From: Sphingomonas faeni
GTDB lineage: Bacteria; Pseudomonadota; Alphaproteobacteria; Sphingomonadales; Sphingomonadaceae
Assembly (NCBI RefSeq): GCF_003053745.1
Contig: NZ_QAYE01000002.1
Span: 1-64,000, forward strand
Reading direction: 5' to 3'
Length of the DNA: 64,000 nt
Below, one piece after another: positions 43,205 through 52,096 of this stretch. Position numbers and translations under genes: made by a program. The notes beneath the pieces are model-generated. The model was not told the DNA's origin and did no database searches. It worked only from the letters and a program-made list of their open reading frames with translations. Position 1 is the first letter of the stretch. Each line of letters starts with the position of its first letter.

Positions 43205-43249
43205 GGCGTCATACGTCATCGAACGTATGTCGCCTCCATTTTGTGGAGG
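43205..43249 (-). promoter_or_regulatory. Inverted repeat and hairpin upstream of hydroxylase copy 1
   Basis: GGCGTCATACGT (43205-43216) and ACGTATGTCGCC (43223-43234) are complementary with one mismatch around a 6-base spacer. TACGTCA inside the repeat is the reverse of the TGACGTA core seen at 22651 and 26595. It is followed at once by GCCTCCA/TGGAGGC (43232-43250), a 7-bp hairpin. Site for a dimeric regulator is likely. Confidence 0.5.
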
Positions 43250-43250
43250 C

Positions 43251-44389
43251 GAAAAGGGAGCGAGGGTTGCTCCCGGATCGCCCACTGATGAATAGCGGAA
43301 AGCGGGTTGTTGATTTAGGCCCGGGGCTATTCCGTCGTTCATATGGCTAGTTCGGGGCCTGAACGTATGCCGTTTGGTGGAAAACGGACCGGCCGCTTTG
43401 GGGCGGCCGCCGGCCGGATCCGACTTTCCGTTCATGCGGGGGGGAGGGCAGGGTGTCTGGACGATTATCGGCGGTGGAAAGCCCAACGGCGACTTATGAC
43501 GTCGTAGGGGCGTTGCCGGTCGTCCGTTCATAGAATTGATCTCGTCTTTAGGGACTTTCAATAAGCTCTCATTCTTCATTCACCGCTGGCGATGGCAAGG
43601 GCGAGGTCCATACGATCGGCGCCTCATTGGCTTTTCGTGAGAAAACGGCCGCCGATCTACGAGATTTCACCGACCGCTGTGTTTAGATGTTTGTATCGGC
43701 CTTGAAGCAGCGCGGCACCTTGGCGCCGGACGAGGTCGAGCGAGGTTGCATCGACTAGTCGGTGGCGGTGAAGCATTCAGCGATGCAACAGTGGGCGGTA
43801 ACGGCGGCGAAGCATGCTGTGACTGGCTTCGCCCGCTTATTTGCTACGCGATGTGGGCCACCTCCTGAAGCAGAGGTTTCCGTGGATGCGGTTCATCGGC
43901 AGCGGCGGCTCGCGCGGATCTTCGCCGTAGCTCCTTGGCTAGCGAAGGGCGCCCCGTGCAAAGCAAGGATAAGTTCGAGGATAACCTATACGCCACCGAC
44001 GCGTTTTGCCGTGAAACGCTTTTCCAGTCTCATAGCGTTCTAACGACAGAGCCGTCTTCTAAAATTCCTTAATGCGGGTTTGCAATCCGTTCGGCGTCTC
44101 ATGGGGGAATGGAGACATCGACATGCCACCTTGCTTCACGCAGCTTGATCTTTGCAGTTTGATCTTGACGCACAGCAATTCAATATCTCGCAACTACTGA
44201 GCTGCGCGGCGATAAGCAGTGCTGCGACGCATCCGTCATGTTGGATCGTCGGACAGCGGCAGGTCGCTCTTTGATGCGGGCTATGCCCATCCGATCCAGA
44301 CGAAGAAAATATCTGGTCGACAGCTTTTCCGTATCTAGCCGCCCACGCCGGAAACCGCACAAAACCGCAATTTTTGAGGAAAAAATGAC
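43251..44389. other. About 1.1 kb without a supportable gene
   Basis: Contains GAACGTATGCCG at 43361, a near copy of GAACGTATGTCG at 43221; a GC-rich 6-bp hairpin at 43391-43408; and, from about 43590 to 44040, stretches that look like former coding sequence in changing frames (for example SKDKFEDNLYATDAFCRETL ending at a stop near 44070). None can be matched to a family, so no gene is called. Confidence 0.5.
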
Positions 44390-45238
44390 ATGCGTCGGAA
44401 ACTTGGCTTTTTTAATCGCGCTGTTGTTTCAGCAAGCGTCCTTTTCTGGGCCAATTGCGCGGTAGCGCAGAGGTTAACGAGTATCGAGGCGCCTCCCACA
44501 GCTTCTGAGCCAGTGTCGATCTCTTCTGGAGAAGTCGGTGAACACGACGGTGGCCGTGAAGGAGATCACGTCACGATCGGCGTCGGCGGTCTGTATCAGC
44601 CCGCCTATATGGGCTCGAGAAAATATCAGTTTCAGCCGATCCCGGCGATCGACATCAAGCACGGGAAGTTCTTCGTCAATTTCCAGAACGGAATTGGCGT
44701 AGCGCCGGTGGACAACGATTTTTTCACGGCCGGTGTCGGTGTCGTCTTCTTATTTGATAACTATGAACGGAAGGATGTTCCTAACCGGTTCAACAAGATC
44801 GATATGGGAGCGGGCGCCCGTGGCTTCGTCAGCGTTCGACAGTTTGGCCTAGAGGCCACGGCCGGCCTTACCAAGATCCTCGTCGGCAGCACGAAAGGCG
44901 TAATCGCCGATTTCAGCCTATCGCGCCCGATCATGGTAAGCGAGCGGCTGTTCCTCACGCCCTCGATCGGGACGCGATGGGCGAACGCGAAACACAATGA
45001 CCGCTTCTACGGCGTGAATGCGGGTCAGGCGCAGGAATCGGGTCTTCGGCAGTTTCGCGCAGGATCGGGTTTGCTCGATGCGAAGGCGGAGCTCGGGCTT
45101 CAGTATCAGCTGACGAACCATATCGGTTTCGGTGCGACGGGCGGTGTCACGACGCTGCTCGGCAAAGTGAAGGATAGCCCGATCGTCAGGAAGAAGACCG
45201 CCCCCTTCGGCCTGGGTTTCCTGACCTACACCTTCTGA
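44390..45238 (+). CDS. MipA/OmpV-family outer-membrane protein
   Basis: 282 residues with a signal peptide (to about residue 26) and a beta-barrel of the MipA/OmpV type: HVTIGVGGLYQPAYMGSRKY near the start of the barrel and a terminal phenylalanine (GLGFLTYTF). GAGG lies about ten bases before the ATG. Proteins of the family have been linked to scaffolding of cell-wall enzymes and to antimicrobial or osmotic responses; the role here is unknown. It stands alone, 160 bases before the chimeric efflux gene. Confidence 0.85.
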   Translation: MRRKLGFFNRAVVSASVLFWANCAVAQRLTSIEAPPTASEPVSISSGEVGEHDGGREGDHVTIGVGGLYQPAYMGSRKYQFQPIPAIDIKHGKFFVNFQNGIGVAPVDNDFFTAGVGVVFLFDNYERKDVPNRFNKIDMGAGARGFVSVRQFGLEATAGLTKILVGSTKGVIADFSLSRPIMVSERLFLTPSIGTRWANAKHNDRFYGVNAGQAQESGLRQFRAGSGLLDAKAELGLQYQLTNHIGFGATGGVTTLLGKVKDSPIVRKKTAPFGLGFLTYTF

Positions 45239-45400
45239 GCTGCCACAACCGATGGAATTGTCATCGTCCGGGCGGGAGCATTCGTTGGGTCGCAAAGGGC
45301 GCCGGGGGCGAAACCGACTTCCTGCGCCCGGATACCAGCAGTCGATCCCAATGCGTCAGTGGCAGCGATGACCTGTGCTGATGGTGGACACCATATTCCT

Positions 45401-47293
45401 ATGTCGACTCTCCTTCGCGCTGGCATGGTTTTGCCTGCCATTTTGCTTGGCGCATGCGCGCTGCAACCCGATTATCGTCGGCCAGGGCTGGACGCGCCAG
45501 GATCCTGGACCAATGGCCCTAGTGGATCGCCTCCATTGTCGGCGACGGTTGTCGTCAACCCGGAAAACTGGTGGTCGCAGCTGGGCGATCCCGTCATCGA
45601 TCAGCTCGTTTCGGCGGGTCTGAACTATAATCCGACATTGGCCGAGGCGGCGGCGCGGGTCGATCAGGCGCGTGCCTTCGTCGCGGTGCGCAACGCTGGA
45701 AAAGTGCCGGCCGCCGGTATCGAGGGCAGCGCCACGCGAACGCGCGATCGCTTCGATTCCTCGGGCAGCCCCAGCCAGCAGACGTCGGCTGCCCTTGGCC
45801 CCCGACTCTTCTGGGAACTCGATCTGTGGAGGCGGGTGCGGGAAGGGGCAAATGCCGCGCGTCATCGCGTCGGCGCACGAACGGCGGACGCGAGAAGTGC
45901 GCGGCTGTCGATCATAGGCGACATCGCCGACACTGTGATCGCGCTGCGTGCCTGCATCCTGACACGGGAGTCGCGCGACCGCGATATCGCCTCGCGGGAA
46001 ACCGAGTTGACGATCGGTCGCGTCCGGCTCGCGCTGGGTAGTATCGCGCCGGTGGCACTGGCGACGGCCCAGAGCAACCTCGCTTCGGCCCGCACCGATC
46101 GGATTGCACAGGAAGAAAACTGTCTGCGGCTGATCGATGCCCTGGTGGCACTGAGCGGTGTGGAAGCAACGAAGGTCCGCGATCTTGTCGCCCTGCACCC
46201 GCACGGCACCGCCACGCGCGATACTGGCGAGGTGACGAACGAGCCGTGGCTGCCTGTGCCACCGTCCTCCGGCCTCGCGCTTCCCGCGACCGTCTTACTG
46301 GAAAATCCCGGCGTGATGGCGGCCGAAAACGAGGCAGCCGCCCGCTGGTCGGAGGTCGCCGTCGCGCGCGCCGAGCGGCTGCCGCGGGTCGATCTGGCGG
46401 CGGTGCTGACCGGGCAGTGGATACGCGCTCTCGGCTCGGATACTTCCTTTATGACCAACTCCCTCGGAGCCACGCTTTCCGGGCCGCTCTTCGACGGTGG
46501 CGCAGGAGCGGGCAACGTCCGCAGGGCGCAAGCTGCCTACCGCGAGGCGGTTGCGCAACTCTCCCTGACCGTTCGCATCACCATCCGCGACATCGAGGAT
46601 GCCCTGGCCGCCCGGCAGTCGGCAGCGCTGCGCATCGTGACCACCCAGGAAAATCTGGATGCCGCACGCTTTGCGCTCGACGCCAACGCTGCGCGCTGGC
46701 GCGCCGGCGCGATCTCACAGTTCGAGCTCGAGGACAGCCGACGACAATTCAACCGCGCGCAGCAAGGCGTGATCGCTGCAGCGGCGGATCATCGCCTTTC
46801 ACGGATCGGCGAGCGGGCCGGTACGCCGGCGGACGCGCTCCACTATCTCGAGAGCTTCCTGCTGGGTGCGGTGGATACGTCGCTCGCGGCGCAAAGCGCG
46901 GTCGTCGCGCTGGAGTCGATCGGGCTAGGCACCTGCTATATCGGTGGGATCCGCAACAAGCCCGCCGAGGTGGCGGCCGAGCTCGGCCTGCCGCCGCAGT
47001 CCTTTGCGCTGTTCGGGCTTACGATTGGCGTTCCCGATCCCGCCGCCCCGGCGTCGGTAAAGCCGCGCCTCCCGCAGGACGCCGTGCTGTTCCGCGAAAC
47101 CTACGGCCAGGCGGCCGCGCCGAGTGCGCTTGCGGCCTATGATCGTCGCCTGCGCGATTTCCAGCGCGAGCAGGCCATGACCGAGCGCGACTGGACGGAT
47201 CAGGCCTCGCAGCGCGTGCGGGGCGCGGAGTCTCTCGCCGGACGCGATGTGCTGCGGGACGTCCTGCACGGCCTCGGCTTCCGGTTGAAATAG
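45401..47293 (+). CDS. Chimera: NodT-type efflux outer-membrane factor fused to nitroreductase C-terminus
   Basis: 630 residues. Residues 1 to about 462 are an almost complete outer-membrane factor of an RND-type efflux pump: lipobox LLGAC (Cys19), PENWWSQLGDPVIDQLV, the two OEP repeats and the closing DSRRQFNRAQQGVIAAAADH. From about 46,790 the sequence becomes the second half of an NfsA/FRP-type nitroreductase: ERAGTPADALHYLESFLLGA, SLAAQSAVVALESIGLGTCY and KPRLPQDAVLFRETYG. The nitroreductase N-terminus with most FMN contacts is absent, as are the last 15-20 residues of the efflux protein. The likely origin is an in-frame deletion joining two genes. No membrane-fusion or pump gene is nearby. 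Function doubtful. Confidence 0.8.
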   Translation: MSTLLRAGMVLPAILLGACALQPDYRRPGLDAPGSWTNGPSGSPPLSATVVVNPENWWSQLGDPVIDQLVSAGLNYNPTLAEAAARVDQARAFVAVRNAGKVPAAGIEGSATRTRDRFDSSGSPSQQTSAALGPRLFWELDLWRRVREGANAARHRVGARTADARSARLSIIGDIADTVIALRACILTRESRDRDIASRETELTIGRVRLALGSIAPVALATAQSNLASARTDRIAQEENCLRLIDALVALSGVEATKVRDLVALHPHGTATRDTGEVTNEPWLPVPPSSGLALPATVLLENPGVMAAENEAAARWSEVAVARAERLPRVDLAAVLTGQWIRALGSDTSFMTNSLGATLSGPLFDGGAGAGNVRRAQAAYREAVAQLSLTVRITIRDIEDALAARQSAALRIVTTQENLDAARFALDANAARWRAGAISQFELEDSRRQFNRAQQGVIAAAADHRLSRIGERAGTPADALHYLESFLLGAVDTSLAAQSAVVALESIGLGTCYIGGIRNKPAEVAAELGLPPQSFALFGLTIGVPDPAAPASVKPRLPQDAVLFRETYGQAAAPSALAAYDRRLRDFQREQAMTERDWTDQASQRVRGAESLAGRDVLRDVLHGLGFRLK

Positions 47294-47337
47294 CGCAGTC
47301 CGACCCGGTTCTTGCGAAACAGCGATACGGAGTTCTC

Positions 47338-48489
47338 ATGTCAAATTCGTCCGAATTCCTCTGGTACATCCCCAATCAGGTCGAGGGCGGCCATCGTGGG
47401 GACATCAGTCAAGTCGGCTCCTCGAGCCTCGACACGCTGACGAGCCATGCGGAGGCGCTGGAGCAGCATGGCTGGGGCGGCGCGCTGATCGGCGCCGGTT
47501 GGGGCCGGCCCGACACGTTCACGGTGGCGGCCGCCCTGGTGGCGCGCACGAAGACGTTTGAGCCGCTTATTGCGATCCGGCCCGGTTACTGGCGACCGGC
47601 CAATTTCGCCTCCGCCGCCGCTACGTTGGACGAGCTGTCGGGAGGACGGGTGCGCGTCAACATCGTCTCGGGCCAAGACAATCTGGCGGCCTACGGCGAC
47701 AACGAGGGCGATCAGGCGCATCGCTACAGCCGGACGAAGGAGTTCATGCGCCTAGTACGGCGGCTCTGGACCGAAGAAAACGTGACGTTCGAGGGCGAGC
47801 ATTTCCAGGTAGCGGGATCGACCCTCGAACCACGGATCACGCCGCGGGGTGACCGGCTGCATCCGCGCCTCTATTTCGGTGGTGCCTCAGAAGCGGCCGA
47901 ACGCGTGGCGGCGACCGAGGCCGACGTACAGCTCTTCTGGGGCGAACCGCTCGATGGCGTGGGTGACCGGATCGCACGATTGAAGCGCCTAAGCCGTGAC
48001 CTCGACCGCGATCTGCCGCCTCTCCAATTCGGGCTGCGCATCACCACGCTCGTCCGCGACACGACCGAACAGGCCTGGGCCGATGCCGAGGCCAAGGTCG
48101 AAGAGATGGTGAAGCAGCAGGGTCAGTTGAACCAGCATCGGCAAGCGCCAGCGGTCGGTCAGCAACGCCTGCTCAATCTCCACGCGCGCGGCGATGTGCT
48201 GGACGGCAACCTGTATACCGCGCCGGGCCGTTACGGCGGCGGCGGTGCGGGAACGACGTGGCTGGTTGGATCGGCCGCCGACGTCGCAAGCTCGCTGCGG
48301 AAATATCGCGATCTGGGCATCACACACTTCGTCCTGTCCGATACGCCGTATCTCTCCGAAATTCGGCGACAGGGCGATCAACTGCTTGGCCATAATCCCG
48401 CGACGGCACCGAACACCGCCAGCGACTGGTTGCGCGCCGGCTGCGCTACGGCGTCGGCGGCGACGCCGGGGTTACCGAAGCCGGGGTAG
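47338..48489 (+). CDS. LLM-class flavin-dependent monooxygenase (SsuD-like)
   Basis: 383 residues, TIM-barrel luciferase-like. Start FLWYIPNQVEGGHRGDI and the pattern RPGYWRPANFASAAATLDEL, SGGRVRVNIVSGQD, typical of alkanesulfonate monooxygenase relatives that need reduced FMN. The ATG has GGAG eight bases upstream and lies 45 bases after the chimera. The expected end of the family is around RQGDQLLGHN; the last 28 residues (NPATAPNTASDWLRAGCA...) are unusual and overlap the convergent cupin gene by 112 bases, so the 3' ends may have been rearranged. Confidence 0.85.
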   Translation: MSNSSEFLWYIPNQVEGGHRGDISQVGSSSLDTLTSHAEALEQHGWGGALIGAGWGRPDTFTVAAALVARTKTFEPLIAIRPGYWRPANFASAAATLDELSGGRVRVNIVSGQDNLAAYGDNEGDQAHRYSRTKEFMRLVRRLWTEENVTFEGEHFQVAGSTLEPRITPRGDRLHPRLYFGGASEAAERVAATEADVQLFWGEPLDGVGDRIARLKRLSRDLDRDLPPLQFGLRITTLVRDTTEQAWADAEAKVEEMVKQQGQLNQHRQAPAVGQQRLLNLHARGDVLDGNLYTAPGRYGGGGAGTTWLVGSAADVASSLRKYRDLGITHFVLSDTPYLSEIRRQGDQLLGHNPATAPNTASDWLRAGCATASAATPGLPKPG

Positions 48490-49022
48490 CGCGGCAGGGC
48501 GATGGCGGCTTCGTCGGGCGACAGGATCTGCATCCCGTGCGCGGCGGCCACTGCGACGGCATGTGCCGGATCCTCCATCTGGTAGGTGACCGGGTCTGCC
48601 GGCAGCGCCATGCTGGTGGCGGGGCTGCTCATCTGCATGAAATAGGCATCGAGCGCGACGGACTGCTTGCCGACCGACTGGACGATCGCCAGCGCGCGGA
48701 ATTGCGCCGAGCGGATATAGAAGGCGTGCGGCTGACCGCATGGAATGAACGCCATCTCGCCGGGGTGGAGCAGCATGACCGCATCGCCGCAATACATCTC
48801 CATGATGCCGTCCAGCACGTAGACGATCTCGTTTTCCCAGAGATGGATGTGCGGCGGTGGCTCGTTACCAGGCGTGCCCTGATATTCCACCAACGCCAGG
48901 CCGCCGCCCGTCTCGGTGCCGGTGGTCAGGAAGCTAATCAGGCTGCCCATGTAGGATCGCGTCGTGTCGAGCGTCGCGGCGCGGGCGAACGGGGCGGGGG
49001 GCGTGTGCATCGAAATGGTCAT
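48378..49022 (-). CDS. Cupin-domain protein (quercetinase-like)
   Basis: 214 residues from the ATG at 49022 (AAGGA upstream). A single conserved cupin barrel has metal-type ligands PPHIHLWENE (His, His, Glu) and the second motif PGEMAFIPCGQPHAFYI (His). The C-terminal half is less clear. Resembles quercetin 2,3-dioxygenase-like cupins; substrate unknown. The frame is open upstream to 49589, but that part is antisense-like and overlaps the DoxX gene, so it is excluded. The 3' end overlaps the LLM gene. Confidence 0.8.
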   Translation of the reverse strand: MTISMHTPPAPFARAATLDTTRSYMGSLISFLTTGTETGGGLALVEYQGTPGNEPPPHIHLWENEIVYVLDGIMEMYCGDAVMLLHPGEMAFIPCGQPHAFYIRSAQFRALAIVQSVGKQSVALDAYFMQMSSPATSMALPADPVTYQMEDPAHAVAVAAAHGMQILSPDEAAIALPRYPGFGNPGVAADAVAQPARNQSLAVFGAVAGLWPSS

Positions 49023-49084
49023 GTCGGGTCCTTCGCCGGCACCCGAAGTGCTGGCGTAATTGAATGGCTGGAAGGGAGGGAGAG

Positions 49085-49537
49085 TCAGGCGCGGAGGGGG
49101 AGAAGCGTGCGCAACCTGGGCTCGCGCAGGTAAAGCCCGCCCCACGTCATGATGCCGAGTACCAGCGAGATGATCTGTGGCGGCGAACCGATCTCGCCGA
49201 GCCGCAGGTGCAGGCAGATCGCGCCCCCGAGAAATCCGGTCAGCAGGATCGCACCGAGCAGGGCGGTCCTCGCATTGGCGTAGAGGATGACGCAGGTCAT
49301 CGTGATGGTCCCGAGCACCGGCGACAACGCGAACGGAAAGCCGGTCGCCTCGACGTCGGCGCGCAGCATCGGCAGCGATACGAGCTGCGCGACCGCATCG
49401 GCGAACAGCAGCACGACGACGATCCCGGTCAGGACACGACCGGTCCACGTCGCGGTGGAAAGCGCCGGGCGCTCCCGCGCGGGAAACTGGTTGTCCGACC
49501 GTGCTGCGACGCCGCCAAGATCGAGCCAGAACGTCAC
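49085..49537 (-). CDS. DoxX-like family membrane protein
   Basis: 150 residues with four transmembrane helices and the DoxX-like pattern (ARTALLGAILLTGFLGGAIC followed by LHLR). Such proteins are small membrane components of unclear function, sometimes tied to thiol or redox stress. It is 62 bases ahead of the cupin gene on the same strand, so they are likely co-transcribed. Confidence 0.75.
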   Translation of the reverse strand: MTFWLDLGGVAARSDNQFPARERPALSTATWTGRVLTGIVVVLLFADAVAQLVSLPMLRADVEATGFPFALSPVLGTITMTCVILYANARTALLGAILLTGFLGGAICLHLRLGEIGSPPQIISLVLGIMTWGGLYLREPRLRTLLPLRA

Positions 49538-49714
49538 AGCGACACCGATTGCGAACAGGCGGAACTTGCAGGAGATCGTCGCCGGGCATTCGAATTCGGG
49601 TATGGATAGTCGGTAGTCATGAGCGCGCGATCCAATTCACTGCGGCGCGACTCCATGCCGCGCTATCTGATCGTGCACTCGCCCTCCGGCGTGGAGACCG
49701 GCGATTGAGCCTGC

Positions 49715-51364
49715 GTGGACATTGACGAGGGGAGCGTGGTAAATGGTTTTTCACGTCGAGAGGCCGTATCGATCGATCATTTACCTAGTCTGGTCGTCAA
49801 CATATTGGGTTCTCTGGCGATAACGTCCGAATCTATGGCGATTGACCTGCCCGCGTCGCGCAAGACGCGGGCGCTGTTCGCGTATCTACTGCTGGCGGAC
49901 CGTCCGCAGCGTCGTGAACACTTATGCGACCTGCTGTGGGACGAGGGCCCCGACGATCCGCGTGGCGCGCTGCGTTGGTCGCTGAGCAAACTGCGACCGG
50001 TCGTCGATCACGGCCGCCGTCGCCTGATCGCCGATCGGGAGGCGGTCGCGATCGACCGCGAGGGAATTGTCGTCGACCTCCAGCGTGCTCATCAGGCGCT
50101 CGATGCGGAGCCGCCGGTGGCGAGCGATCTGCTGGCCGCTCTGGTGGCGCTCCGCGATCCGCTGCTGGCGGGTCTCGACATGCCGCGGCATGAGCGGTTC
50201 GCGATCTGGCTCGCCGCAGAGCGCGCCGCGGCCGAGCGCTTGCGTCGATCGCTGCTCCACCGCTTCGTCGTGTCGATCGCGCTGTCGCCCGAGGATCGGC
50301 TGCCTTGGGCACGCGAGTGGCTCGACGCCGATCCATTCAATGCCGATGCGGCGCTGCAGCTGCAGGAGACGCTGCAACAGCTCGGGCGGCAAGACGATGC
50401 GAAGGTCGCCAAGCGCAGCTTTGCCGACGCGGTTAGCGAAGCCGGCCTATCACCGCCCCCGGCGGAATCGCGCGAACCGTCGATCTCCGCGCTTCCATCG
50501 CACGACATGCTACAGCGGCAGAAGATCCAGTTCTGCAAGGCGCGGGACGGTGTTCGGCTGGCCTATGCCTGCGTCGGTGACGGGCCGCCGCTGGTCAAGG
50601 CGGCGAACTGGCTCAACCATCTCGAACTGGATTGGGATGCGCCGATCTGGGCGCCGCTGTTCCAGGAACTCGCGCGCGACCACATGTTCGTGCGCTACGA
50701 CGAGCGCGGCAACGGCATGTCGGAAGCGCGCGTGACGGACATCAATTTCGAGGCGTTCGTCTGCGATCTGGAAGCGGTGGTCGATGCCGCCGGGATCGAT
50801 CGTTTCCCGTTATTGGGACTGTCGCAAGGTTGCGCGGTCGCGATCGCCTACGCCGTGCGCCACCCCGAACGAGTCAGCCACCTGATCCTGTGGGGCGGGT
50901 ATGCCGCGGGCTGGCGGATCGATGCCACGCCCGACGTGGTCGAGGAACGCGAGGCGATCATCACGCTCGTCCGGCAAGGCTGGGGGCGTACCGATGCCGC
51001 GTACCGTCAGGTCGTGACGGCGACCTTCATGCCGAGCGCGACCGCTGAGGAACTCGACTGGTTCAATATTTTCCAGCGCCAGACCGTCAACGCCGAGAAT
51101 GCCGCGCGCTATCTTGAAGTGTTCGCCGATATCGACGTGCGTGCGATCCTGAAGGATGTGCAGGCGCCGACGCTGGTCATGCACGCGCGCGGCGATCGGC
51201 GTATTCCGCTGGCGACCGGTGGCGAGCTGGCCGCCGAGATACCGGGCGCAGAGTTCGTCACGCTCGACAGCGACAACCACCTGCTGCTCGGGCGAGAACC
51301 CGCGTCGCTGGCGTTCGTGGCGCATGTCCGGCAGTTTTTGTCGGCACCGGTGCCGCTCGGCTAG
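49715..51364 (+). CDS. SARP/BTAD-like regulator fused to an alpha/beta hydrolase
   Basis: 549 residues from the GTG at 49715 (another GTG at 49736 is possible; the start is uncertain). Residues about 28-250 resemble SARP-type activators: a winged helix (ASRKTRALFAYLLLADRPQR, then GALRWSLSKLR) followed by a bacterial transcriptional activation domain of helical repeats. Residues about 270-545 are an alpha/beta hydrolase with a complete triad: Ser370 (LGLSQGCA), Asp494 (MHARGDRRI) and His522 (DSDNHLLL). It may sense a ligand by binding or hydrolysing it. Divergent from the DoxX/cupin pair. Confidence 0.8.
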   Translation: MDIDEGSVVNGFSRREAVSIDHLPSLVVNILGSLAITSESMAIDLPASRKTRALFAYLLLADRPQRREHLCDLLWDEGPDDPRGALRWSLSKLRPVVDHGRRRLIADREAVAIDREGIVVDLQRAHQALDAEPPVASDLLAALVALRDPLLAGLDMPRHERFAIWLAAERAAAERLRRSLLHRFVVSIALSPEDRLPWAREWLDADPFNADAALQLQETLQQLGRQDDAKVAKRSFADAVSEAGLSPPPAESREPSISALPSHDMLQRQKIQFCKARDGVRLAYACVGDGPPLVKAANWLNHLELDWDAPIWAPLFQELARDHMFVRYDERGNGMSEARVTDINFEAFVCDLEAVVDAAGIDRFPLLGLSQGCAVAIAYAVRHPERVSHLILWGGYAAGWRIDATPDVVEEREAIITLVRQGWGRTDAAYRQVVTATFMPSATAEELDWFNIFQRQTVNAENAARYLEVFADIDVRAILKDVQAPTLVMHARGDRRIPLATGGELAAEIPGAEFVTLDSDNHLLLGREPASLAFVAHVRQFLSAPVPLG

Positions 51365-51525
51365 GCCAGTGCGCTCGGGCGGATGTGCGGGCTGCTCAAG
51401 GTCGTGTGGGCGAGGCGATCGTAAACGGGACCGACGACCGCCAGCAGGCACAACGTCGAACTGAAGGCGGTCGCGGCGGTGACGATCATCGTCTGGGCAA
51501 CGCTCAATTTCGAGGGGAGGGGCAT
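51361..51525 (-). CDS. 54-residue single-pass membrane protein
   Basis: From the ATG at 51525 with GGAAAG eight bases upstream: MPLPSKLSVAQTMIVTAATA, then one hydrophobic helix (to about residue 35) and a short tail. The stop overlaps the stop of the convergent regulator/hydrolase gene. The frame continues upstream, but without a convincing start. Function unknown. Confidence 0.45.
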   Translation of the reverse strand: MPLPSKLSVAQTMIVTAATAFSSTLCLLAVVGPVYDRLAHTTLSSPHIRPSALA

Positions 51526-51739
51526 ATTGTATCTTTCCAGATCATGGCAGGAGCGCTGGCACGCAATCCTAACGGGTTTGATGCCGGACACGCCCGGCAC
51601 CCCCATCACTGAAACGACGCCGTAGGTACGCACGTTGATTGCCGCGTGGAAACGAAGCATCCGTGCGTGGTATTAGGGTGTGGGAGACAGACGCGCCGAA
51701 CTGAATCAACACCGTCTGCCAATACGCCAGCCGAGATAC

Positions 51740-52096
51740 TCACGAAATCGTCGCGTATCTGTCGCTTGCGCGCTTTGAACGGCTTGCTTGCCTGAGCTTT
51801 TTTCGACGAACGTTCGGGTGTCCGGGAACAGCGGAAAAACATTCGCGGGCTCCCCAAACATCTGCGGCGAGCGCTCCTAGAGCTTGCACAGGCGAAGTCC
51901 CGGGTGCCTCCGATCTGATGGCCTCGAAGGCGAGATCGTGCCCTTCCTGTTCGGGGTCGAAGAACATGCCTTCCTTGCGGGGGAAATGGTTCAATACCGT
52001 CATGCCTTCGACGCCGGCGCGGCTTGCCGAGACACAGCGGTCGCGCTGTCTGGCTCGCGCAATGTTCCGTCTGCCGCGTATCGGGTGGCCGGCCAT
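51740..52096 (-). pseudogene. Decayed TetR-family regulator
   Basis: Minus-strand frame with SRAGVEGMTVLNHFPRKEGM followed by FFDPEQEGHDLAFEAIRSEA, the recognition helix and following helices of TetR proteins (A-G-V-S-x-x-T-V-x-N-H-F-x-x-K-E). The preceding N-terminal helices are not in frame and the ligand domain breaks down after about 60 residues. The DNA just upstream (to about 52,300) has further helix-like fragments. A pseudogene is the best explanation. Confidence 0.5.

Noticed and set aside
43175..44043. Open frames in the 43.2-44.0 kb gap
   Set aside because: Frames switch, no start/ribosome-site support and no recognisable family; recorded as a gene-free stretch.
48378..49589. A long upstream extension of the cupin gene
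   Set aside because: The extension overlaps the DoxX-like gene out of frame and looks non-coding; the ATG at 49022 has a good ribosome site.
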